Source: Thalassomonas actiniarum (GTDB taxonomy: Bacteria; Pseudomonadota; Gammaproteobacteria; Enterobacterales; Alteromonadaceae). Taken from it: 64,000 bases of DNA. The notes under the pieces were generated by a model. The model was given only the letters and a program-made list of their open reading frames with translations. It ran no database searches and was not told the DNA's origin. The DNA lies in the NCBI RefSeq assembly GCF_000948975.2, contig NZ_CP059735.1, positions 1,612,001 through 1,676,000 on the forward strand. Direction: 5' to 3'. How positions within the stretch are numbered: the first letter of the stretch is position 1; each line of letters opens with the position of its first letter. A program made the translations under genes and the position numbers. Positions 8,369 to 16,300 of the stretch are shown one piece after another.

Positions 8369-10440
8369 AAGTCTGCCCGCAATATTTTTCTGATTTCATG
8401 GAAAATATGCCGCCAAAGCGGCTGGTGCTCGCCAAAGATCAGGGCATCACCCGATAGCCCCAGCGGCGCCGGATGGACATTTTCTGTCGGTAATAGCTGC
8501 ATCCTGACCTTGAAACTTTGTTCGACATCTTCCAGGGTGGCCACTGGCGAGATAGTGGTAATTTTCCCCTGGTAGATCTCGGCCGGGCTGCCGGTCAGTT
8601 TTATCCGTCCGACATTGCCGGTTTGCAGCAGGTAAACATCGCGCTGGTCAACGATGACATCGATATAGCGCTCTGTGGCGTCCACCAGGGTCAGTATTTC
8701 GCCGTTTTGCTCGAAGAAACGTCCCTGCAGCGCCTGCGGCGGCATGCCTTCCACCTGCCAGTGGCCGGGAGGAGGGTAGATATCCAGTTGCCTGAGCTGA
8801 TGGTCCACCTGGGCGAGTTTGTCCTGGATCAGTGCCAGCTGTATCAGTAGCTGGCGGTTTTTGGCCTGCTCTTTTTCCGACAGGGCTATGGTTTGCTGTA
8901 ACCTCAGCGCCGCCTGCTCCGCCAAATAGGCTTCCCGGGTCAGGTTGAGCTCGGGAGAAGACAGGGATAAAAGTAAAGGGGTTGGCATTGTCGCCAGCTG
9001 CCTTTGCTGATCATAACCGACATAGGTCACAAAAGCGTTTTGCGGGGCATAAAGTGTCACCCGGGTGCTTTCTATGATGCCATGTGAGCGGATACGCATC
9101 TGGGGTTGCCAGAAAATCAGTACCAGTAATATCAGCAACAGGCCGCCAAGGGTGCGCTTTTGCCGCTTGCTGGAACTCCAGAAAAAAGTTTTATGCCAGT
9201 GCACTAAGGTCTCCCCCCAGCTGCCGGTGAGTTTTTTCATCAACAGGTAAAACAGATAGATAAAGCCGAGATTGGCAAAAAAGCCGAACTCCCTGGAAAC
9301 CAAACCATAACCTATGATGCCAATAGCACTGAGAATGATGGTCATATACAGGGCGACCAGGCCGCCATAGATCAGATAAATGCGTTTTTCCCGCGGCGAA
9401 GGACTCAGTGGCGGCTCGGTATCGAGCCGCAGTATATGGCGCTTAATGGACCAGGAAAACCAGGCGGTGGAATTTTGCCGCAGGTTTTCCATTTCCAGCA
9501 TATCGGTGAGGATATAGTAACCGTCGAACTTGAGCAGCGGATTGAGGTTAATAAAAAGCGAACTGGCGGTGCTGATGGTCATCAGGACAAAAGCAACAAA
9601 ACCCAGGGGATTGGAGATATCGATTAACAGCCATAGCAGGGCCGCCAGTGCCGCCAGCAAGAGTTCGACCCAGACACCGGCCAGGGCGACATAAATTTTA
9701 TGGCGTTTATGCTCAAACAGCCAGGCATCATTGACATTACAGTACAGACAGGGCTGGAATGCCAAAAACAAAAAGCCCATATCGTGCACGTCGCCGCCGA
9801 AATGCTTGCAGGTGAGGCCATGGCCGCATTCATGCAGGGCGATGGCCCCCAGGGCAATAAACCAGATGGCGAGCAGGCCGCCGAGGTTGCCCTGGTTGCT
9901 GAGGTAAATACGGTTGAAGTCCTGTAAAAATCGCTCTCCCTGAAACAGGACTAAAACAAAGGCGACGGCCACTAAGCTGATTTGCCAGCGTACCGCCGTC
10001 GGTGTCCATAAAAAACGGATGCGGTCGATAATGCGGTCAAAAAAAGCATTGGGGTCGACCAGGTGAAAACGCAGGAACAGCAAACTGCCTTTGGCCTGCA
10101 AGATCTTTTTCCGCCGCTCTTCCCGGTTCCTTTCCAGCAAAGCGGCGGTTTCTTCCTGGCGGCTGCGTTTGAGTAAATGTAAGTCTTTGCAGGAGTCGTA
10201 TATGTCCTGCAGGGCTTCGAGGTCAAATTCATATTGCTGCGACTGCTGGTTAAAGGTTTCCACCAGCTGCTCCAGGGTTTTCTTATTATCAAACAGGATC
10301 AGCATCTGGTACTGGGCCTGATCGAAATGATAATACTCCTGTTTATCCGGTTCTTTGATGACGTAGGTGGTTTTTCCCCGCTGCACCAGTTCACGGATCT
10401 TTAAATCGAGTCTCAGCGGTGGCGGAACTATGGCTTCCAT
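8359..10440 (-). CDS. PqqD-like / M50 zinc metalloprotease / HlyD fusion membrane protein
   Basis: I use the ATG at 10440 (693 residues). An in-frame TTG at 10467 is also possible and would overlap the previous gene. The first 90 residues resemble PqqD-type peptide-recognition domains. A multi-pass membrane part follows, with the site-2-protease motif H-E-C-G-H (about residues 203-207) and a second zinc-ligand motif N-P-L-L-K-F-D-G-Y-Y (Asp about 306). The last 250 residues, after another membrane segment, look like a HlyD periplasmic adaptor with a coiled hairpin (K-E-Q-A-K-N-R-Q region). Related proteins are annotated as putative peptide zinc metalloproteases in peptide maturation and export loci. 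I infer that it recognises, and perhaps trims, a leader and couples this to export. The active-site residues are intact. Confidence 0.8.
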   Translation of the reverse strand: MEAIVPPPLRLDLKIRELVQRGKTTYVIKEPDKQEYYHFDQAQYQMLILFDNKKTLEQLVETFNQQSQQYEFDLEALQDIYDSCKDLHLLKRSRQEETAALLERNREERRKKILQAKGSLLFLRFHLVDPNAFFDRIIDRIRFLWTPTAVRWQISLVAVAFVLVLFQGERFLQDFNRIYLSNQGNLGGLLAIWFIALGAIALHECGHGLTCKHFGGDVHDMGFLFLAFQPCLYCNVNDAWLFEHKRHKIYVALAGVWVELLLAALAALLWLLIDISNPLGFVAFVLMTISTASSLFINLNPLLKFDGYYILTDMLEMENLRQNSTAWFSWSIKRHILRLDTEPPLSPSPREKRIYLIYGGLVALYMTIILSAIGIIGYGLVSREFGFFANLGFIYLFYLLMKKLTGSWGETLVHWHKTFFWSSSKRQKRTLGGLLLILLVLIFWQPQMRIRSHGIIESTRVTLYAPQNAFVTYVGYDQQRQLATMPTPLLLSLSSPELNLTREAYLAEQAALRLQQTIALSEKEQAKNRQLLIQLALIQDKLAQVDHQLRQLDIYPPPGHWQVEGMPPQALQGRFFEQNGEILTLVDATERYIDVIVDQRDVYLLQTGNVGRIKLTGSPAEIYQGKITTISPVATLEDVEQSFKVRMQLLPTENVHPAPLGLSGDALIFGEHQPLWRHIFHEIRKILRADLWL

Positions 10441-10444
10441 GGGG

Positions 10445-12415
10445 TTACCAGCCGAAATTAAAGGCAAAGAAATTGCTGATCCTGCGCCATATCTTGACCA
10501 GGGCCGAGGTTTTCGGGGTGGTGATAATGGCCTGTCCGGTCATGCCGGGGCGCAGCTGATAGGGGGCATGGGCGATTTCCACTTCGGCAATAAAGCCGGT
10601 ATTGGTTTCTTCGCTTTCGAGTTCGGAAGAAGACTCGAGTACGGTATTGGGGGTTTCATAGGCCTGGCCGATATGGCGGACAATGCCGGTAAAGTACTCT
10701 CCCGGCTGGGAGCGCATAACGCCTTTGACCCTTTGGCCGACTTCGATGTCGGTTAAATCGGTTTCCGGGATATGGACGATCACCAGCAGGTTTTCGGGGT
10801 TGACGAAACGCATGATTTCTTCCCCTAAGGCAAAATAGCGTCCGGTTAATTCCTGGGGCCTGGGGGTTAAAACGATACCGTCTATGGGGGCGCGGATATT
10901 GACCTGCTCCAAATCGTACCTGGCTTTGACCACCTGGGCGTTTGCCGCCGCCCGCTCGATCGCGGATTTGCTCATTAAGGCGGCATCCGACTCCGCCCGG
11001 GCTTCAATGATTTGCCGGTCTAAAATCGCCAGTTTTGCCTCGGCTTCTACCAGGGTGAGCCTGGGCAGGGCGGGGTCGAGTTTGGCAATAATATCTCCCG
11101 ACTTCACCGTTTGTCCTTCTTTCACCATGATGTTTTCCACCCGCCCGGCCACAGGTAAAAAGGCGCCGACACCGAGCCTGGCTTCGACTATGGTCTGGCC
11201 GGAAACAAAGCGGAAAAAAGGCGCGTAATGCAGCACTTCAAGCAATAATATCGAGGCTAAGATCAGGGTCAGGGATTTTTTCTTGCCGGTGGCGAGCATT
11301 TTTTGCCCTTTTTGGCCGATATTGCTTAAGGTGGCGCTAAAGGGGATGCTTTTAAATAAACTGGCATTGCGCAGGGCGACCGTGGCCTGGGTAGCGAGAA
11401 TATGCAATAAATCGGTTTTGCCCTGGCCGGCAAAATGGGACTTATCGCTTTCAAACCAGAGCACCCCCAAAACCCCTTCATCGTCTTCGAGCGGCACCGC
11501 CCAAAAGGCATTTAATTCATGTTTTTCCAGGTAGTTGAGCCAGGCGTTAGCACCGCCTTTGAGGGTTTTTTTATAGCTGAGGCGGTCGGCAACATAAGAG
11601 CTGCGCCCTAAGGTTCTGATTTGCTCCATCAGCGCCAGTTGCTCTTGCTGTTTGTCCTGTTTGATGTCTATGGCCTCGCCGCCGGATAACACCCTGAGTT
11701 TGAGCACCTTGCGGTTTTCATCCCATAAGGCAATGGCGCCGCCGGTGATTTCTACCAGTTCATTGGTTTTATTGACGACATAATCGAGTACCTGTTCTAT
11801 GTCCAAGGTAGCGACCACTTCCTTGGAAATGGTCATCAGGATATTCATTTCCTTGACCAGGCTTTCTACTTCCAGCAGGCGGGCGTTTCTCATCGACAGC
11901 GAGGCGGCAACCGCCAGCTCTTTTACCAGCTCGCAGTCTTCTTCATCAAACCTGTGGTTAACGCCGCTTCTTTTGTTGATCACCTGGATGGCGCCGTAAG
12001 ACTCGTTACTGACGGTCAGGGGCACACAAATCATCGAATGGGTGATAAAGCCGGTATTTTTATCGACTTCGGCATTAAAGCGGGGATCTTTGCCGCAATC
12101 CATGATCAGCTCAGGTTGCTGGTTTTCGACCACGGCGCCGACCACGCCGACACCAAAAGGTAAACGCAGGCCGATCACCCGGTTTTTGGCGGTGCCTTTG
12201 GCCAGGTGGCAGACATTCTGGTTTTTTGTTTTATCCACTAACCACAAAGAGCCGGACTCTGCGTCCAGGGCTTCTAATACCCGGTCAAACACGATCGCTA
12301 CCAGCTGTTTCACCCCTTTTACATTACTGATAAATTCCTGTAAAAGCTGGCGTGAAATCGTCAAGCGCTTGATGGTTTTTTCCAGTTGGCGTATTTGTTG
12401 TTGTTGAGCGTCCAA
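10445..12415 (-). CDS. Tandem-GAF / HlyD membrane protein
   Basis: This 656-residue protein combines two cytoplasmic GAF domains (about residues 24-165 and 185-350) with a single membrane segment (about 375-395) and a periplasmic HlyD-type adaptor (about 400-645). The adaptor part shows P-V-A-G-R-V-E-N-I-M-V-K-E-G and A-P-I-D-G-I-V, typical of barrel-sandwich domains. GAF domains bind small molecules or mediate dimerisation, so a cytoplasmic signal might gate the adaptor. The ORF begins with TTG at 12415, and I saw no better in-frame ATG upstream. It is the first gene of the operon, and the next gene's ATG is 4 bases past its stop. The fusion itself is unusual. Confidence 0.8.
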   Translation of the reverse strand: MDAQQQQIRQLEKTIKRLTISRQLLQEFISNVKGVKQLVAIVFDRVLEALDAESGSLWLVDKTKNQNVCHLAKGTAKNRVIGLRLPFGVGVVGAVVENQQPELIMDCGKDPRFNAEVDKNTGFITHSMICVPLTVSNESYGAIQVINKRSGVNHRFDEEDCELVKELAVAASLSMRNARLLEVESLVKEMNILMTISKEVVATLDIEQVLDYVVNKTNELVEITGGAIALWDENRKVLKLRVLSGGEAIDIKQDKQQEQLALMEQIRTLGRSSYVADRLSYKKTLKGGANAWLNYLEKHELNAFWAVPLEDDEGVLGVLWFESDKSHFAGQGKTDLLHILATQATVALRNASLFKSIPFSATLSNIGQKGQKMLATGKKKSLTLILASILLLEVLHYAPFFRFVSGQTIVEARLGVGAFLPVAGRVENIMVKEGQTVKSGDIIAKLDPALPRLTLVEAEAKLAILDRQIIEARAESDAALMSKSAIERAAANAQVVKARYDLEQVNIRAPIDGIVLTPRPQELTGRYFALGEEIMRFVNPENLLVIVHIPETDLTDIEVGQRVKGVMRSQPGEYFTGIVRHIGQAYETPNTVLESSSELESEETNTGFIAEVEIAHAPYQLRPGMTGQAIITTPKTSALVKIWRRISNFFAFNFGW

Positions 12416-12625
12416 AATTGCTTTGCCCTGCCGCTTAAGGCATTAAAAGTGAAGACTAATTTGTTCCGATGTCTTTAAGAATAGATGATATTTACTATTA
12501 AAAATTAACTAATGACCTACTTGATAACAAAACTCACAAAAAGCTGAGAATAAGACTGGTAATAAAGCCGTTAGTAAGACTAGTTATAAGACCTGTAGCT
12601 CAATCAATAGTCAAATGAAAGAAAG
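12416..12625 (-). promoter_or_regulatory. Upstream region of the export operon
   Basis: About 200 AT-rich bases precede the TTG start of the GAF-HlyD gene and should contain the operon promoter. Loosely repeated TAAGACTGGTAAT / TAAGACTAGTTAT segments lie near 12550-12590. I could not assign a -35/-10 pair with confidence. Confidence 0.35.
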
Positions 12626-12656
12626 ACTTACCGGAACAAGTACTGTTCCGGTAAGT
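12626..12656 (-). terminator. Perfect 13-bp hairpin, probable terminator of the 47-codon ORF
   Basis: ACTTACCGGAACA and TGTTCCGGTAAGT form a perfect inverted repeat around a 5-base loop. Read on the minus strand it follows the small ORF and is followed by a T-rich stretch (CTTTCTTTCATTT), so it probably ends that transcript before the export operon. Confidence 0.7.
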
Positions 12657-12704
12657 TTGAAGTTTATCGGGGCGGCGGCTATTTATCCGCCACCCGGTTG
12701 GCGG

Positions 12705-12848
12705 TTAAGGCCGGGGGCGGTTAGTGACCTGTTTGGCCTTGATCTGATGTATATTGGCGGTAATTTGTGCCTGTCTTGCTTTAGAGCGAGCCATGGCCGC
12801 GCTTGCCGCTGTTTTTACTTCATTCAGTTTGTTTTGTGGAATAGTCAT
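12705..12848 (-). CDS. Small 47-residue Ala/Lys-rich hypothetical protein
   Basis: This short ORF begins MTIPQNKLNEVKTAAS and ends NRPRP. Its ATG at 12848 lies 7 bases after AAGGAG, so this start is preferred over an in-frame ATG six bases upstream that is too close to the ribosome site. It is predicted to be helical and basic with no hydrophobic segment. It sits between the repeat-protein gene and the export operon, on the same strand, and is followed by a strong hairpin. It may be a small cargo, chaperone or regulator of the system. I do not recognise a family. Confidence 0.6.
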   Translation of the reverse strand: MTIPQNKLNEVKTAASAAMARSKARQAQITANIHQIKAKQVTNRPRP

Positions 12849-12969
12849 ATCCATTCTCCTTGGGTATTTAAGTAAAACTCGTGGTAAACAACATTTCATT
12901 TATCTTCTGCATAAAAAACGTTGCATAAAACATTAAGTTTATTGTGTAAAGCTCGGTTAAAGTTTTGCC

Positions 12970-13003
12970 CCTGCGCTAAATCCTGTGTTCAATAAAGCGC
13001 AGG
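12970..13003 (-). other. Inverted repeat downstream of the mini-ORF array
   Basis: CCTGCGCT and AGCGCAGG pair over an 18-base loop just after the last mini-ORF. No clear T-run follows on the minus strand, so it may stabilise the transcript end rather than terminate it. Confidence 0.4.
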
Positions 13004-13013
13004 AGCCTCGTTA

Positions 13014-13127
13014 TTACGTCCACTGCTCGGTTGTACCATCGGCATAGGTCACGCTGCCGCTGCCGTCAGGGTTATACTGCCAGCCATTTGAGCCCGTAGG
13101 CTTCCTGAGAAGAGGCATAGAGTCCAT
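13014..13127 (-). CDS. Mini-ORF copy 3, distal repeat of the repeat-protein C-terminus
   Basis: This 37-residue ORF begins MDSMPLLRKPTGSNG and ends ADGTTEQWT. Its last 22 residues equal the C-terminus of the 1246-residue protein. Its ATG overlaps the stop of mini-ORF copy 2 in the arrangement TAATG. Compared with copy 2 it differs at four bases, all silent. Expression is not demonstrated, and there is no strong ribosome site, so it would depend on re-initiation. Confidence 0.35.
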   Translation of the reverse strand: MDSMPLLRKPTGSNGWQYNPDGSGSVTYADGTTEQWT

Positions 13128-13240
13128 TACGTCCATTGCTCGGTTGTACCGTCGGCATAGGTCACGCTGCCGCTGCCGTCAGGGTTATACTGCCAGCCGT
13201 TTGAGCCCGTTGGCTTCCTGAGAAGAGGCATAGAGTCCAT
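13127..13240 (-). CDS. Mini-ORF copy 2, repeat of the repeat-protein C-terminus
   Basis: This is the second 37-residue unit (MDSMPLLRKPTGSNG...ADGTTEQWT), again joined to its upstream neighbour by TAATG. It differs from copy 1 mainly at third codon positions. Only one change, Asn to Ser, alters the protein. Confidence 0.35.
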   Translation of the reverse strand: MDSMPLLRKPTGSNGWQYNPDGSGSVTYADGTTEQWT

Positions 13241-13353
13241 TACGTCCACTGCTCGGTAGTGCCGTCGGCATAGGTCACGCTGCCGCTGCCGTCAGGGTTA
13301 TACTGCCAGCCGCTTGAGCCCGTAGGCTTCCTGAGAAGAGGCATAGAGTCCAT
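13240..13353 (-). CDS. Mini-ORF copy 1, overlapping the stop of the repeat-protein gene
   Basis: This 37-residue ORF starts on the A of the TAA stop of the 1246-codon gene (TAATG at 13351-13355 on the minus strand). Its sequence begins MDSMPLLRKPTGSSG and continues as a copy of the large protein's last 22 residues. A one-base overlap of 114-base ORFs explains the 113-base repeat period. It may be translated by termination-reinitiation, or the array may be only a by-product of recombination. Confidence 0.35.
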   Translation of the reverse strand: MDSMPLLRKPTGSSGWQYNPDGSGSVTYADGTTEQWT

Positions 13354-16300
13354 TACGTCCACTGCTCGGTAGTGCCGTCGGCATAGGTCACGCTGCCGCT
13401 GCCGTCAGGGTTATACTGCCAGGTTGTGCCGTCTGCTTCGGTATGGCTGGAAGTACCGTCGCTTGACCAGGTACCACTACTGCCATCGGCATTGGTATAA
13501 CTGCCGGAGCCATCGCTATTCCAGGTGCTGGTATTGCCCATACCGTCATCCCAGCTGCCATTGCCCTGGCCGTCCCAGGTTTCCACCGAGCCGTCGGCAA
13601 AAGTAACAGAGCCGGAGCCATCGGCATTCCAGCTTTCCACCGTGCCGTCGGGATGGGTGGCGGTGCCCGAGCCGTCTTCGTTATAGGTATACTGGGTACC
13701 GTCATCGCCGGTGACATCACCTGTACCGCCATCGCCGAGATCGTTACCCGCGGCATCGGTATAGGTGATATTGCCCTGAGCATCCCAGGTTTCCGTGGTG
13801 CCGTCGGCCGAGGTATAGCTGCCGGAGCCGTCGCTGTTATAGGTACCGCTGCTGCCGTCGCTATTGGTCCAGCTGCTGGAGCCGTCGCTGTTGTAGGTAC
13901 CGCTGCTGCCATCTGAGCTGGTCCAGCTACCGCTGCCATCGCTATTCCAGGTACTGGTATTGCCCATGCCGTCATCCCAGCTGCCGCTGCCATCACTGCC
14001 CCAGCTGCTGGAGGAGCCGTCGGCATAGGTTTCGCTGCCGGAGCCATCTGCATTGTAGGTGCCACTGCTGCCGTCGCTGCTGGTCCAGCTGCTGGAGCCG
14101 TCACTATTATAGGTATTACTGCTGCCATCGGCCCCGGTATAGGTGGAGCTGCCGTCGGCGGACCAGCTGCCGCTGCTGCCGTCGCTACTGGTCCAGCTGC
14201 CAGAGCCGTCGCTGCTCCAGGAATTGGTATTGCCCATACCGTCATCCCAGCTGCCGCCGCCCTGGCCATCCCAGGTTTCCACAGAGCCGTCGGCATAAGC
14301 GACAGAGCCTGAGCCGTCCACGTTCCAGCTTTCCACCGTGCCGTCAGGGTGGGTAGCGGTGCCTGAGCCGTCTTCGTTATAGGTATACTGGGTACCGTCA
14401 TCGCCGATAACATCCCCGCTGCCGCCGTCGCCGAGATCGTTACCCGCGGCATCGGTATAGGTGATATTGCCCTGGGCATCCCAGGTTTCCGTGGTGCCGT
14501 CGGCTGAGGTATAGCTGCCGGAGCCGTCGGCGTTATAGGTGCCGCTGCTGCCGTCACTATTGGTCCAGCTGCTGGAGCCGTCGCTGTTATAAGTGCCGCT
14601 GCTGCCGTCACTGCTGGTCCAGCTGCCGGAGCCGTCGCTATGCCAGGTGCTGGAGTTGCCCATACCGTCATCCCAGCTGCCGCTGCCATCGGGGGCCCAG
14701 CTGCTGGATGAGCCGTCGGCATAGGTTTCGCTGCCTGAGCCATCGGCATTGTAGGTACCTGAATTCCCCTGGCCGTCCCCCCAGCTGCCGCTGCCATCGG
14801 CATTATAGGTGCTGTAGGAACCGTCGGCCCCGGTGTAGGTGGAGCTGCCGTCTGAGCTCCAGGAGCCGCTGCTGCCGTCTGAGCCGGTAAAGCTGCCGCT
14901 GCCGTCGCTATGCCAGGTACTGGAGTTGCCCATACCGTCATCCCAGCTGACGCCGCCCTGGCCATCCCAGGTTTCCATCGAGCCGTCGCTAAAGGCTATC
15001 GAACCTGAGCCGTCCGCGTTCCAGGTTTCCACCGTGCCGTCAGGGTGAACTGCGCTGCCGGAGCCGTCTTCATTATAGGTATAGGTGGTGCCGTCATCGC
15101 CGGTTACCACCCCGGCGGTTTCATCATAAGTACTGGTATCGCCGTTGACGTCATAATAAGTGACATTGCCCTGGGCATCCCATACTTCACTGCTGCCGTC
15201 GGCTGCGGTATAGCTGCCGGAGCCGTCGGCATTATAGGTGCCGCTGCTGCCGTCAGCATTGGTCCAACTGCTGGAGCCGTCTGAGTTATAGGTGCCGTTT
15301 GAGCCGTCACTGCTGGTCCAGCTGCCGCTGCCGTCGCTATTCCAGGTACTGGAATTGCCCATGCCGTCATCCCAATGGCCGCTGCCGTCGCTGTTCCAGC
15401 TGCTGGAAGAGCCATCGGCATAGGTTTCGCTGCCTGAGCCATCGGCGGCCCAGGTGCCTGAGTTGCCCTGGCCGTCCCCCCAGCTGCCGGAGCCATCGCT
15501 ATTGTAGGTATTGTAGGAGCCGTCGGCGGCATAATAACTGGAGCTGCCGTCGGCCGACCAGGTGCCGCTTGAGCCGTCACTGCCGGTATAGCTGCCGCTG
15601 CCATCGGCATTCCAGGTACTGGAATTGCCCTGGCCGTCATCCCAGCTGCCGCCGCCCTGGCCATCCCAGGTTTCCACCGAGCCATCGCTAAAGGCGATCG
15701 AACCTGAGCCGTCGCTGTTCCAGGTTTCTACCGTGCCGTCGGGATGGGTGGCGGTGCCTGAGCCGTCTTCGTTATAGGTATAGGTAGTGCCGTCATCTGA
15801 GGTAACCTCTCCCATGCCACCATCGCCGAGATCGTTACCGGCGGCGTCGGTATAGGTGATATTCCCTTGGGCATCCCAGCTTTCCGTGGTGCCGTCGGCT
15901 GAGGTATAGCTGCCGGAGCCGTCGCTGTTATAGCTGCCGCTGCTGCCGTCAGAGTTGGTCCAGCTGGAGGAGCCGTCGCTGTTATAGGTGCCGCTTGAGC
16001 CGTCGCTGCTGGTCCAGCTGCCGGAGCCGTCACTGTTCCAGGTGCTGGAGTTGCCCATACCGTCATCCCAGCTGCCGCTGCCGTCGGGGGCCCAGCTGCT
16101 GGAAGAGCCGTCGGCATAGGTTTCGCTGCCTGAACCATCGGCATTGTAGGTGCCCGAGTTGCCCTGGCCGTCGCCCCAGCTGCCGGAGCCATCGGTATTG
16201 GTTGTGCTGTAGGAGCCGTCAGCCCCCTGGTAAGTGGAACTGCCATCGCTACTGTAGCTGCCGCTTGAGCCGTCGCTGCTGGTCCAGCTACTGGAGCCGT

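Larger units (their letters stand above)
13014..13352 (-). repeat. Three tandem 113-bp copies of the gene's 3' end
   Basis: The units start at 13014, 13127 and 13240, and a fourth, partial copy is the end of the large ORF at 13353. Copies are nearly identical. The variable positions are almost all at third codon positions in the mini-ORF frame. Confidence 0.9.

Noticed and set aside
12426-12600. Possible small RNA upstream of the export operon
   Set aside because: Repeated TAAGACT words are visible but no stable structure or terminator of its own supports an RNA gene.
12615-12875. 86-codon plus-strand ORF
   Set aside because: It spans the terminator hairpin and is antisense to the better-supported 47-codon ORF.
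13388-14965. A 525-codon minus-strand ORF, and a 357-codon one at 15728-16801, rich in Ala, Pro, Thr and Met
   Set aside because: They are other frames of the same strand within the DGS repeat gene. The repeated DNA lacks stops in several frames, and their composition has no domain or ribosome site.
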